Under the pieces are notes generated by a model. The model had not been told where the DNA came from and did no database searches. It saw nothing but the letters and a program-made list of their open reading frames with translations. Shown here in pieces: positions 48,719 to 64,000 of a DNA stretch of 64,000 nucleotides. Within the stretch, counting starts at the first letter, position 1. Every line of letters begins with the position of its first letter. The position numbers and the translations under genes are program-made. The DNA comes from Adineta steineri. Lineage: Eukaryota > Rotifera > Eurotatoria > Adinetida > Adinetidae. The stretch covers positions 527,841 through 591,840 of the forward strand of contig CAJNOI010000045.1 of assembly GCA_905250115.1 (NCBI GenBank), given 5' to 3'.

Positions 48719-49084
48719 TTAACTAAGTAAGTCGGAACATGCGTTGCATTGTACAGAAAGAGAGTGTGCGTCGAGATATGAAGAGATGATGGTACTTATA
48801 GATTCAACCTCATCTAAATACAATGGAGGATAAACATCAATTATGAAATGACGATTTACCAAAACAATTGTCAAAATAATTGAACAAAAAAAACTGGCTA
48901 TTAATTGCCGATATCTCAAGGCTTTTAATGAAAACCGATGCCCTATCTGAGATTTTGTGTCGATAAATGTGTTTTTTATGTAGCTCACCTGAATCTGACT
49001 GAAAGTTGAATGATGTAAGAGCATATACTCCAAATACTTTAGATAAGAGTATGTTGTGGTAATAAACAACAAAATAATACTCAT
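48719..49084 (-). CDS. Possible small secreted or membrane protein, 121 aa, unrecognised
   Basis: An open frame starts MSIILLFITTTYSYLKYLEY and contains a second hydrophobic stretch (LIASFFCSIILTIVLV). It ends with a short Cys-containing tail. A donor-like GTGAGC and an acceptor-like TCTCAG bound a 42-nt stretch within it, so it may be spliced instead. No family recognised. Confidence 0.25.
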   Translation of the reverse strand: MSIILLFITTTYSYLKYLEYMLLHHSTFSQIQVSYIKNTFIDTKSQIGHRFSLKALRYRQLIASFFCSIILTIVLVNRHFIIDVYPPLYLDEVESISTIISSYLDAHSLSVQCNACSDLLS

Positions 49085-49320
49085 TTTTCTTTTTCTCTTC
49101 TCGTATGCAGAATATCATGTCTTATATTTCGACTCATATTTATAGTGAGAAGAATGATATATTCATTCTTATATTGATTGATCTGCCAGGCCCACACACA
49201 TGTACAATGTGATCTTTGGAATATCTCTAGGCAAAGATTTTAATTAAATGTTTGAAACAATCTCAATACAACAAGCAATATAACAATATAATCGCTTTTA
49301 CTTGTACTACCCTAGTAGGC

Positions 49321-49375
49321 TTGCGAATGGGTGTGGATGTGGGGAAGATACGAATATTCTTTCAATTCACATCCT
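49321..49375. repeat. Telomere-like hairpin copy 16
   Basis: Left GAATGGGTGTGGATGTGGGG; right TTCACATCCTAACTGAG. Diverged. Confidence 0.5.
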
Positions 49376-49634
49376 AACTGAGCCCCTATGTTACATCTTT
49401 GTGAAAAATAGGTTACATTTGCACTATAGAAAGTTTTTTTAAAGAACAACAAAATATTATGTACACGATGTGGATGAGTGTGCGTGTAAGAGAAGAAATA
49501 TTTTTATCAATGTTTATTTCAAAAAATTGTTTCGTTAATATTATTTTTGAAATAGTTATTCTAATGATTAATAAAATCAACAACTATGTGTTCCCAATTA
49601 CAGATCATCAAAAAAATTTCACTTTTTTTGTAAT

Positions 49635-54669
<5,035 letters not shown>

Positions 54670-55350
54670 CTATATAAAAAGAAAAATAACATATACTTTT
54701 GTATTCTATGTGGTATCGAATTAAAACAATATTTCACAAGTACAAGTAGTATTTATAAATATTGGTTCGATGACATAGTAATTGCGTCAGTCCCTGTATT
54801 CTTATCAAAAAATCAATATTACAAAAAAATATTTCGAAATTTTAATCCTCAATAATAAATCAAAATAGAAACATCGGGGACTTTTATTTTAATATATTAT
54901 GATCGTTAACTATCGGTTGCCGTCCTCATTTTATAACTTAAACAGTGTCCTGGGGTTCGCGCGGAGCCACCTCGTAAAAATTACAGAAAATGATGATTTT
55001 GCTTAACGTAAGGTACCTCTTTTCTCTACAGACTTATTTATCGCTCGTTATAGAGTCAATATAAGAACGCACGATGCGAAGAAAAAAACTGACTCATACT
55101 AGTTTTTATCAATTACCTGTGCAAGCTAATCAGAACGTATTTAATTTGAAAATAAATCAATATGCAATAGATGGCAGTTATAAAAAAGCCAAAAATCATA
55201 TCTAAATCATCATTAGTGTCCTGGAGTCCGCGTGGACCCTAAAACAGTAACCGAAGGTTAATAAACGTATATATAAATTGTACTAGAACAAATAATAACT
55301 TATATAATACATTTTTATATTGATTTTATTAGGCATAACAAATAAAACAT
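54670..55350. other. Intergenic region with a short direct repeat
   Basis: GTGTCCTGGGGTTCGCGCGG near 54944 and GTGTCCTGGAGTCCGCGTGG near 55216 are similar GC-rich blocks in the same orientation, about 272 bp apart. No gene. Confidence 0.45.
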
Positions 55351-55352
55351 GA

Positions 55353-55630
55353 ATTTATGATATCTTATATTCATCACTGTAGTAGATATGTATTGATTTT
55401 AAATATTTTTCGAGTGCTGCTAAATCTTCTTGTATTTCAGTAAATTCACCTTCTTCTAGCCCTTCACTAACACCCAGTGCTTCTCGTATCATAACACTAA
55501 TCGTTATAAGAAAAAACAATATGCTTATCACTTTCGGTAAATCTTAGGATCTACTACCTTTATTTAATAATTTATATGCATTGAGCCTAATTGGTCGAGC
55601 CATTCCTGAGTTATTGCAAAAATACTGATA
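55353..55630 (-). pseudogene. Alpha-tubulin C-terminal remnant
   Basis: The minus strand encodes [20 protein letters not shown], which corresponds to the [20 protein letters not shown] block near the C-terminus of alpha-tubulin. About 100 bp upstream AITQEWLDQL resembles AIAEAWARLD of the preceding helix, separated by frame-breaking sequence. The acidic tail is replaced by an unrelated short end (YLKSIHIYYSDEYKIS). The rest of the gene is missing. Confidence 0.7.
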
Positions 55631-56153
55631 TTTTTCAATGATTTCCATACACACTTTTGTAGTACACATAACTCACAGATAAAATCCGAGGTTTCCGCGT
55701 TTATTATGTTATTATAATCATGTAACTAATATATAGATGAACATCAAATCGACATTTGACAACATCTTTTATACCACTAATACTTCTTCGATCAATTTGG
55801 AAACTAGTAATACAGCATTATATATTTAAAACAGGATAAACTTGAAGCACTTCTCTTTATATTTATTAATATTCTTAAAGTACGATTATAACAAAAAGTA
55901 AAGAAAAGTCTTTAGTTTCATCATTAATTAATATAAACTTTTTTTTTATGAGTCTTTCCTTTATTGTTGGTATTGTTCATCGATTAATAAATAAGTATCC
56001 ATTAGACTGCGAGACGTTTTAAAATTATTCTTTTCTCTTTTTTTTAACTTGATTTTTAATGTATTGCAATCGAAAAGATTCTTTTAAACTACTATAGAAT
56101 ATGTGTATGACAAGTGTTAGTATTATTCATTTGAAATATACTTCATTACTTTT
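55631..56153. other. Intergenic region, AT-rich
   Basis: Nothing recognised; should include the promoter of the single-exon GPCR. Confidence 0.4.
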
Positions 56154-57071
56154 ATGATGAATTTTTCAACAAGTGAAATAAGTAGTAATCGAACAGATTA
56201 TAGTATTATTGCTCCTATATCGATGATTTTTTCTGGAACTTCAATTATTATCACTTCATTTATATTAATTATTGTTCTATTAAAAAAACAATTACATACC
56301 GTTACTCGTTTATTAATTTGTAATACATGTTTAGCATCATTATTATATTGTATTGTTCAATGTATAAATTATATTTATCTTTTATTAATAAAATCTGATA
56401 AAAGCAATCAATCATGTCGATGGCGTGGTTATTTTGGATATATGTCTATAGTTGCTTTTATTTATTCTTATGTATTACAAGTTATATCACGATTATTTTT
56501 TATTGTTTTCTATACGAAATATCGATGGTTAATAACATATAGAATACATTCATATTTGATTATTTTTGGATGGACAATTATTTTTATTCTTCCATTACCA
56601 GCAATTTTAACAAATAATATCTATTTTCGTGAAGGTGAACTTTGTTGGGTAACAAAAGAATATACATTACATTCTTTTTATATTATTATTGCAGATTATC
56701 TAATACCAATTCTATTAATTATTATTATGAATATTATTATATTTATTCGAATTTATTTAAGTAGAATAAATACGACAATACAATATAATAGAAGAAGAAA
56801 AGAACGTGATTTTAGATTATTTTATAATATAATGATATCATTCAGTGTCTATTTTCTTGGAGGAGTGCCAATTATGATCTACATGTTTACAGATATTGAA
56901 TTTTTCTATTCTATAGGTGTTATTTCTGTAACATTTGCTGTAACAATGGAAAAATTAGTTTTAATATATCTTGATCGTGAAATTCGAAATCTTTTAAAAG
57001 ATTATTTTTATCAAAATAACATTAAAGTTACGCCAATAATAATATTCAATGCTGCTCCTATTATTCAATAA
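56154..57071 (+). CDS. Rhodopsin-like orphan GPCR, single exon, 305 aa
   Basis: Seven hydrophobic segments with short loops: TM1 SMIFSGTSIIITSFILIIVL, TM2 RLLICNTCLASLLYCIV, TM3 after the conserved Cys (QSCRWRGYFGYM), then VISRLFFIVFY in the DRY position, TM4 with FGWTIIFILPLPA, an extracellular LCWVTKE that could pair with the TM3 Cys, TM5, a basic loop (YNRRRKERDFRLFYN), TM6 and a diverged TM7 lacking a clear NPxxY. The N-terminus has N-glycosylation sites (NFS, NRT). At 305 aa it is compact. It looks like one of the invertebrate lineage-specific orphan chemoreceptor-like GPCRs, and lack of introns suits such expanded families. Ligand unknown. Confidence 0.78.
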   Translation: MMNFSTSEISSNRTDYSIIAPISMIFSGTSIIITSFILIIVLLKKQLHTVTRLLICNTCLASLLYCIVQCINYIYLLLIKSDKSNQSCRWRGYFGYMSIVAFIYSYVLQVISRLFFIVFYTKYRWLITYRIHSYLIIFGWTIIFILPLPAILTNNIYFREGELCWVTKEYTLHSFYIIIADYLIPILLIIIMNIIIFIRIYLSRINTTIQYNRRRKERDFRLFYNIMISFSVYFLGGVPIMIYMFTDIEFFYSIGVISVTFAVTMEKLVLIYLDREIRNLLKDYFYQNNIKVTPIIIFNAAPIIQ

Positions 57072-57471
57072 TTAAACTTAACAAATTATCGTATTTATTC
57101 ATCTTCTAAGAGTTAACTTATATACACAACTTTTTTTTCTGTTTATAATTATTTTAAGTAAAACTTTGATAATAGATTCCTCTTTTCAATCAGTATCAGC
57201 GCCTATGAATTACTTTTTGATATGTCATGTTTTTTTTGTTGTGTTACTATGTCTCAAATAGAAATTCTTTTTATTAACATTCGAACAATATGTTGACAGA
57301 GTGTACACAATAGAATATTCTAATCAATTCGAAATTAATTTATTCTTCTTTTGTTTTGCGTTGTTACATGTAAGCCACTAGTGAAACCTTTTATACACTT
57401 TCAATCATATATAGAATACAAAAATGAGTTCACATTGTGATTTATTTTATCAAAAATAAGAAACAGAAGAG
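57072..57471. other. Intergenic region, AT-rich
   Basis: Nothing recognised; should include the promoter of the following NHL gene. Confidence 0.4.
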
Positions 57472-59102
57472 ATGAAAACAAATTCTATATCTATCGTGAA
57501 AGTTACTCGTCAACGAATTAAACAAACTAAAGTAAATTAGTTTAATTCTTTAATATATATTATTTGATGTATTATTTAGAATAATCAACATTGGAAGATT
57601 AAAAAAACATCTAGAAAAGTAGTTCATGTAACTGCTGGATTATCACATCAAAACACTTCGCGTTCTGTATGTGCTATGACATATATTTTTAATGATTTTG
57701 AATATCGCTTTCATAGGTATTAAACAGTACAATTGATAATTTACAGAATGATAAATCATTTCAAAGTATAGTAAATAATAATAATTCTATTGCATTAAAC
57801 CAACACCAAGATGACAAACCTGTTTCACTCAATTTATCAAAAGTCAAAGATGCATGGGCAAATCCAATGGATTATCATAATAAACGTTCCAACCAAAATC
57901 TAAATAACAAGAAAAAGAAAACGTGAGTGACATTCATTTCCTCACGAGATCATTCCAGTTTTTTATTCCAATTTACTATAGATACACAAGATCATGTCTG
58001 ATCTGGTTATTACTCGTTCTTGTACTTTTGATTATAATAGGTTTAATTGTTCTCATCGTTTTTTTGACAAAACCGAAGACATCAACAACAACAAACAGTA
58101 AGATATTACTCATACCAAATAAGATATTGAATTTATCGTCCTTTTTCTACAGTTGCTAATCCTGTTCTTCGTTGGAATGCAAGTGGAATTACGGTCGCCG
58201 GTGTAACGGGTATGAGTGGAATTAATGCAAGTCAACTGAACAATCCATGGGGACTAGCATTGACTTACGATGGCACACTCTATGTTACTGATTGTTATAA
58301 TAATCGTGTCCAACAATTTGTATCAGGTTCTACAGTAGGAACAACTGTAGCTGGTGATTCCAATGGAATGTTCAGTAATATGCTCAATTCTTTATTTCTT
58401 CCTTCTAAAATTGTACTTGATTCAAATGAGAATCTGTATATAGCAGATGGATTTAATAATCGAGGACTCTATTGGACTAAAGGTTCAAATTCGGGAGTTC
58501 TTATTGCTGGCACAGGTGCTCCTGGTAGTGCACTTGATCAATTAAATTATACATATGATATTGCTCGTAATTGGAATTCGGATATCACTTATGTTGCAGA
58601 TTACCAAAATAATCGTGTTATGGGCTATAGACCTGGCAATATTACAGGCTTTGTTGTTGCTGGTAATAATGGTGCAGGAGGAAATTATACCCAGTTAAAT
58701 GGTCCTATAGCGATTTACTTCGATTCATTAACCAATAGTATTTTAATTGCGAATTTTAATCGTCATAATATTGTTCGTTGGACATTAGGTGCAAATAATT
58801 GGACTCTTGTAGTTGGTAGTATCAATGGATTACCTGGTAGTACATCAACATTACTTTTTGCTCCTACAGGTTTAACTCTCGATCCAATGGGTAATTTATA
58901 TGTTGCCGATTTGGCAAATCATCGAATTCAATTATTTCTCAATGGTGAAATGAATGCTACAACAATTGCGGGTAAAACTGGGCAATTAGGAAATGATAGT
59001 ATGTCACTCAATCAACCATACACAATCGCATTAGACAATCAATTAAATCTCTATGTGGCAGATAATCAAAATCATCGGATTCAAAAATTTTTACGTTATT
59101 AA
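57472..59102 (+). CDS. Second membrane-anchored NHL-repeat protein, 5 exons, 472 aa
   Basis: Exons 57472-57531, 57580-57666, 57717-57922, 57982-58097 and 58153-59102. A cytoplasmic tail of about 120 residues, polar and basic, leads to one helix (LIWLLLVLVLLIIIGLIVLI), a very short Thr-rich stalk (KTSTTTN) and then the NHL ectodomain. Blade motifs: ITVAGVTGMSGINASQLNNP, LYVTDCYNNRVQQF, LYIADGFNNRGLYW, TYVADYQNNRVMGY, LYVADLANHRIQLF and LYVADNQNHRIQKF, about six blades. Same plan as the gene at 26.7-29.6 kb, but only distantly similar in sequence, with a longer tail and shorter stalk. Propeller outside the cell, partner unknown. Confidence 0.87.
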
Positions 59103-59391
59103 AAATAATTTTATTACTAAATAGAAAGAATTTTTATTATTAATGATCGAGTTGTATTGAGATAATTTATTAAATTTGAATTACAATTATCTTGAGCACA
59201 AAAACATATTTGTTAAATATACTTTTTATTACTCCAATTAATTGTTTCATAATAATTCACATAAAAATAGGATGAACTTTGATTATAATAATAAATATTT
59301 TTAATATTTCCAATTAAACTCGATCGATAACCATCTTTCGGTAATGTTATCGATAAAGTATCATTACCTTGAAGTATAGTGATGCATTAAA

Positions 59392-59470
59392 CTGAGGGTG
59401 CGGTGTGCATGTGGGTTTAGAAATTGCTTCAGTGCAGATGTACACTCACCCACACCCACACACTCGAGAG
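59392..59470. repeat. Telomere-like hairpin copy 17
   Basis: Left CTGAGGGTGCGGTGTGCATG; right CTCACCCACACCCACACACT. It ends 20 bp before the first ATG of the kinase gene. Confidence 0.75.
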
Positions 59471-59490
59471 GTAATTCATCGTCATCTATA

Positions 59491-60810
59491 ATGACATTAC
59501 AAGATTGGTATGAATATGATGAAGTACTTCGTTTTCGACAATTAACACTTAAACGTGAAGAATGTGATTTAGCACAAGATTTAGAAAAACTTGATCGTGA
59601 AAGAAATGTTCATATAAGAGAATTAAAACGTCTATATAATGAAGATCATTCAAGATTTAATAAAAATAATGTACTAAATGAACGATATTTACTATTAACA
59701 CTTATTGGTAAAGGTGGTTTTAGTGAAGTTCATCGTGCATTTGATTTACGTGAACAACGTTATGTTGCTTGTAAAATTCATCAATTAAATAAAGAATGGA
59801 AAGATGAGAAAAAAGTGAATCATATTAAACATGCACTTAGAGAATATAATATACATAAACATTTAGAACATAAACGTAAGTTTTGTTTCTCTATATGTAT
59901 ATTGTAATAAAAATAATATTTTTGTTTAGGTATCGTTAAATTATTTGATGTATTTGAAATTGATACGAATTCATTTTGTACAGTTTTGGAATATTGTGAT
60001 GGAAATGATTTAGATTTTTTTCTTAAACAAAATAAAACGATTCCAGAAAAAGAAGCACGTTCAATCATAATGCAAACAGTTAATGCATTAAAATATCTTA
60101 ATTCAGAAACTAAACCACCTGTGGTCTGTTATTATTTATTATTCAAAATAGGACGAAAAATAATTAATTATTTCTTTTTAAATTTAGATTCATTATGATT
60201 TAAAACCAGGTAATGTTCTTTTGGGAACAAGAAATAATAGTGGTGAAATAAAAATAACTGATTTTGGCTTATCTAAACAAATGCATGAAGATGCGTTTGA
60301 TGCCGATGATGGAATGGATCTTACATCTCAAGGTAAAAAAAATCAATAAATAAATAAATAATATGTTTATTTTTCTTATAGGTGCCGGTACTTATTGGTA
60401 TTTACCACCAGAAGTCTTTGTTCAAGGACCTAATCCTCCTAAGATTTCATCTAAAGTAGATGTTTGGAGTGTCGGCTGTAAGTTTTAATTTTATAATTTA
60501 TTCACAATTAATTGATTTGTTATTCGTTTAAGGTATTTTTTATCAATGCTTATATGGTCGAAAACCATACGGTCATAATTTATCTCAAGCAGCTATATTA
60601 GAAAATCAAACTATATTAAATGCCAAAGACGTTCAATTTCCAAATCGACCTCAAGTATCAAATGAAGCGAAATTATTCATTCGTCGATGTCTAACTTATC
60701 AAGCACGTGATCGTCCCGATGTTTTACAATTGAGTGAAGATGAATATTTGAAATCTTATCCAAAACGTACTACAGCTACAACATCTTCACTTCTTTTCTG
60801 TCCTAAATAA
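59491..60810 (+). CDS. Tousled-like kinase, 5'-truncated copy, 5 exons, 365 aa
   Basis: Tousled-like kinases phosphorylate the histone chaperone ASF1 during S phase. Exons 59491-59875, 59930-60123, 60188-60332, 60382-60477 and 60533-60810. It begins inside the coiled coil ([20 protein letters not shown], then [16 protein letters not shown]) and keeps a full kinase domain: GKGGFSEV, the lysine in [33 protein letters not shown] (TLKs have HYD), [23 protein letters not shown] and [11 protein letters not shown]. Catalytic residues look intact. Full-length TLKs are about 700-780 aa; the N-terminal half is absent, and the space upstream is filled by hairpin copy 17 and the NHL gene. So this is a truncated duplicate, or its first exons lie elsewhere. 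The upstream frame is open through the hairpin (from 59398), so the true start is unsure. Confidence 0.85.
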
Positions 60811-61678
60811 CTATGTAAATTAGCTTCTGTCTTTTACTCTTTCTTTCTCTATTATTTCTACTAGTAAACCAACGGTAAATGACGGTATTTTCTTCTTTCA
60901 CTCTCTTGTGAAATAAAAAAAAACAACCTGTGTACGAGAATAAAAAAAGAAAATGAAATGATCTAAAAAAAAATATGCTAACTATATGCATAGTACGAAA
61001 AGAACTTTTCAATTTATTAGTAGTGTATCAGACGCTCGTGTTCAGAAATATTGATGTGAAACATTATTTATTGTTTGGAAACCAGATATCTTTAGGTACA
61101 TTAATAAAACATGAAAATGATATTTACATTGCTTATTTAACATTAGCGTATATCCTTTTAATTCAAGAAAAATAGAAATATTAATAATTTTTATAGGTAT
61201 GATATGTGATTTACAAGTTCTTTCATTTTTTAAAGACAATTGTTGATCATGTTAAAACAGTATTCTGCTCTTATAGAAACATGTACTGTTTGACCTATTG
61301 CTTATTTTGTGTATTTTAATAAAATTCATAAGGAGAAATTTTTATTAAGGGTAAAATTGTTGCTGATGGTTATTTTGGTGAAGCAGCCAAAAAAGATTAA
61401 TGATACAAGGTATTTTTGACACTTAAAATTATCGGTTAGTTATTATTTATTATATTTTACTTTGAAAAAATTAACTTTCAAAATAATTTTGATCGAAAGA
61501 AAGATTTAGTTTAATTACATGATGAAGAATATGTTTTATTGAGGGTGGACGTGAGTGTGCATGCGGGTGTGTTTGATCAGATCAATCTCATATTTACACC
61601 TACACCCACACCTTCTCTACGAACTTTATATTTCATATAAAAACCTAACATTATTTGATGAAATATAATTAAATAAAG
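60811..61678. other. Intergenic region with one hairpin
   Basis: No supported gene. Hairpin copy 18 lies at 61539. Confidence 0.4.
61539..61618. repeat. Telomere-like hairpin copy 18
   Basis: Left TTGAGGGTGGACGTGAGTGT, then GCGGGTGTG; right ACACCTACACCCACACCTTC. Confidence 0.75.
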
Positions 61679-62085
61679 ATATAGTAAGGTAAACAAGTTC
61701 ATCAATCATTTATTTTTATTCTGAAAAAACAATACAGTGAAGCTTTCGACACCTTTCATAGGGTCATTTTCAACACTATTTTATGAAAGAAAATTTTTAC
61801 ATATATATATGAAGTAACAATTATTTTTCTTTTTCTATTCTTTTCTAGTATTTTCTTAAACATTGCACTACGATGACGTCATTTCTCCCCTTCGTAGTGC
61901 AATGTTTAAGAAAATACTAGAAAAGAATAGAAAAAGAAAAATAATTGTTACTTCATATATATATGTAAAAATTTCTTTCATAAAATAGTGTTGAAAATGA
62001 CCCTATGAAAGGTGTCGAAAGCTTCACTGTATTGTTTTTTCAGAATAAAAATAAATGATTGATGAACTTGTTTACCTTACTATAT
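61679..62085. repeat. 407-bp near-perfect palindrome
   Basis: Arms 61679-61873 (195 nt) and 61892-62085 (194 nt) are reverse complements; the only difference found is one A missing in the right arm in a poly-A/T run. The 18-nt centre begins TGACGTCA, itself a palindrome and the classical cAMP-response element. A 14-bp direct repeat ATATAAAAACCTAA occurs at 61635-61648 and 62082-62095, overlapping the right end. Confidence 0.92.
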
Positions 62086-62986
62086 AAAAACCTAAGTGTA
62101 CGGTTAATTTTGTCGTTAGTAGTTTTCATTATTATTTTTCAAAATATGACTTGAAAATGAAGCGTCTGAAAACATGGATTTTTTTTTAACAATGAACATT
62201 GGGAATAAAGTAGTTTGTCATTGTAGAAATCGTCAACTAACCAAAATTTTTCGTCCATTTAACCAAGCATTTTTTTCATTCTTCTTCGTGTACATTATTT
62301 TGTGTTTATTTTCTTTTTACTTTGTTACTTATAATATCAATTTGTTTGACAGATATATACTATTGATTACAAATATAGTCAAAGTGAATAGAATACTGAT
62401 TCGCACTCTCGCTCGTCTCTTTTTACTTTCAATAATATAAACTCTATTTTCTTTTTCATTTATTTAGTCAGAAATAAATAGTCATTTTTCTACAATATGT
62501 CTTGTTTCTTTGTCGAGACTATCATTCGTTTTATAAAATTATGCACACAATAAGAACATAAAATATATCTACTTTCAAAAATGCAACAATTAACCTGATC
62601 AAACTATTTGACAAAAGGAGTGTGCACGGAAAAAATTGATTTGTTTAAACATATTATTAAGTTACTCATCTGTGATATTCACTTGAGAACGATTATCCAT
62701 ACGTTATCATCACACGTTGAACTCGCTGTCATCCGAATACATGTGGTTAGTAACAAGGACTGGTTAATATTCTTTACATCTGCATTATATCCACTCATAT
62801 TTTATAAGTAACGATCGCTCTTTTTCAACAATCACCATACAATATCACTTCAAGGTATTATTCCAATTCATATATTATTTGGCGAAGGATAATTTATTAA
62901 GAAATGTGAACGATTAAATAGCTTGATTAAATATAAAAAGAATTATGATTCAGTTCACAAAAAAAATGTCATTTTGTCTATATCGA
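62086..62986. other. Intergenic region, AT-rich
   Basis: Nothing recognised beyond the palindrome edge. Confidence 0.4.
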
Positions 62987-63411
62987 TTAATAAAGCTCAG
63001 CACTATCGAGATTAACACTACCGGTGCCCACTCCACCACTAACTAATACTTTTCCATTTGCTAATGTGGATGCTATGTGCCAAGCTCGTGCGATACTCAT
63101 GCTTCGTGTGGCCGTCCAAGTGCCTGTTGATGGATTGTACAATTCAGCACTATTGAGGTAACTACCAATTCCAGACTGTCCACCAGCAACTAATACTAAT
63201 CCATTTGCTAATGTGGACGCTGTGTGAATATGTCGTATGACACTCATGCTTCCTGTTATTGTCCATTTGCCTGTTGATGGATTGTATAATTGAGCACTAT
63301 TGAGAGAAATACTATCGTTGCGACCACCAGCAACTAATACATATCCATTTGCTAATGTGGATACTGTGTGACTACTTCGTCTGGTACCCATGTTTTCTGC
63401 CATTGCCCATT
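62987..63411 (-). CDS. Kelch-repeat protein, last exon only (partial)
   Basis: The exon starts after an acceptor (TTATTTAG) with two bases completing a codon and then WAMAENMGTRR, in the same phase and with the same lead-in as the kelch exon of the gene at 33.9-36.0 kb. Three blades follow with the form HTxSTLANGxVLVAGG, then SAQLYNPSTGKWT, ending SAELY and a stop. Blade sequence differs clearly from the first kelch gene (STLANG versus SVLLNG), so it is a separate subfamily. Upstream exons (expected tail, helix, stalk) were not found within the remaining 589 bp and may lie beyond the window edge. Three blades would not close a propeller alone. Confidence 0.8.
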
Positions 63412-64000
63412 CTAAATAAGATAGAAAAGTGAGAAAATTGTTGTTCTTAAAATGACTACGAATTTCTCATGTACATAAGTCATCTAACTATTGGTCACAT
63501 ATTAAATGATTTCAAATCTTCGACAAACTTCTTTGTTTTCATGGTTAAGATAAAATTCATTATGAAATGGAGGGGTCCACAAGAAATTAAAGCTATCTTG
63601 GAGCACTTTTACACTATTTCATTACGCTTTTCAGCACTTTATTACTAGTATTTATTTTGATTGCTTAACACCTTCAACTCCTTTAATTCCCTTAGCTCCT
63701 TTAACTCGCTTAACTCCTTTACCTCCCTTTACTACCTTAGCTCCATTTGCTCCTTTAGCTGCTTTACTCCTTCAACACTCTTTACTGCTTTAACTTTTTT
63801 TGCTTCTTTGTCTTCTGCTACTCGGTTAACGGATTGTACTATCTTGTTTGTCATCTGTCTTTTGGTTATTGGAAAAGAAACTTTAAGAAGCTAAAGCACA
63901 ATGGACGGGAGATCCGAATAAAAAGAATGATTTGTTCATCTGTACCATACAGAGGAACCCAGACAGACAAAATCTCTAAAGAAAACGGGTAAAAAGCTTT
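63412..64000. other. Window edge: intron or upstream region of the kelch gene, with a minisatellite
   Basis: No exon with a membrane helix found on the minus strand. Contains the short tandem array at 63665-63790. Confidence 0.4.
63665..63790. repeat. Degenerate 9-bp minisatellite (CTCCTTTAA type)
   Basis: About a dozen imperfect units related to CTCCTTTAA and CTCGCTTAA. On the minus strand part of it reads as a Lys/Gly/Val repeat (KGGKGVKRVKGAKG), but the frame is soon closed by stops. Confidence 0.65.

Overview
This is a contig from a small, AT-rich animal genome with very short spliceosomal introns (mostly about 45-60 nt, clear GT...AG borders). The gene set is metazoan (FKBP15, neurensin, ABCC transporter, Tousled-like kinase, rhodopsin-type GPCRs, sushi proteins), mixed with genes untypical of animals (a fungal-like class II aldolase relic, a plant/fungal-type glycine-rich domain protein) and NHL and kelch propeller proteins. 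Together with many G-rich TGTGGG-like hairpins this points to a bdelloid rotifer (Adineta/Rotaria-like). That assignment is inference. A run of 100 N at 20453-20552 is a scaffold gap. Exon borders below were derived by hand from splice signals and reading phase.

1-10.4 kb is compact and all on the minus strand: an FKBP15 homologue (20 exons), two tandem type I DnaJ co-chaperones (11 exons each, matching domain order) and a neurensin-like two-pass membrane protein. 12.3-14.15 kb holds a 385-aa disordered, internally duplicated protein whose promoter has a TATA box preceded by a perfect three-unit heat-shock element.

14-37 kb is looser: an FG-GAP gene with a frameshift, a 343-bp hAT-type MITE with an 8-bp target duplication, two GPCR genes (one broken by the gap), a 664-bp inverted-repeat element, a membrane-anchored NHL protein, a decayed class II aldolase, a membrane-anchored methyltransferase-like gene and a membrane-anchored kelch protein.

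37-49 kb carries a membrane protein with a C-terminal phospholipase A2-like domain, a secreted sushi protein, the Gly/Cys-rich GRDP-like gene, a second (GC-rich, 551-bp) hAT-type MITE and an LRR gene. 49.6-54.7 kb is a 21-exon ABCC4-like transporter with a nonsense codon and a splice-site frameshift in its first nucleotide-binding domain. 54.7-64 kb has an alpha-tubulin remnant, a single-exon GPCR, a second NHL membrane protein, a 5'-truncated Tousled-like kinase, a 407-bp near-perfect palindrome and part of a second kelch gene.

Two themes run through the window. First, four genes share one plan (short cytoplasmic tail, one transmembrane helix, often a Thr-rich stalk, then an ectodomain) with a phase-1 intron just after the anchor, so NHL, kelch and PLA2-like ectodomains look like interchangeable cassettes; a fifth, partial kelch gene starts in the same phase. 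Second, about 18 imperfect hairpins with a CTTGAGGGTGTGGGTGTG-type arm are scattered from 15 kb onward in intergenic DNA and long introns, and are absent from the compact first 14.8 kb.
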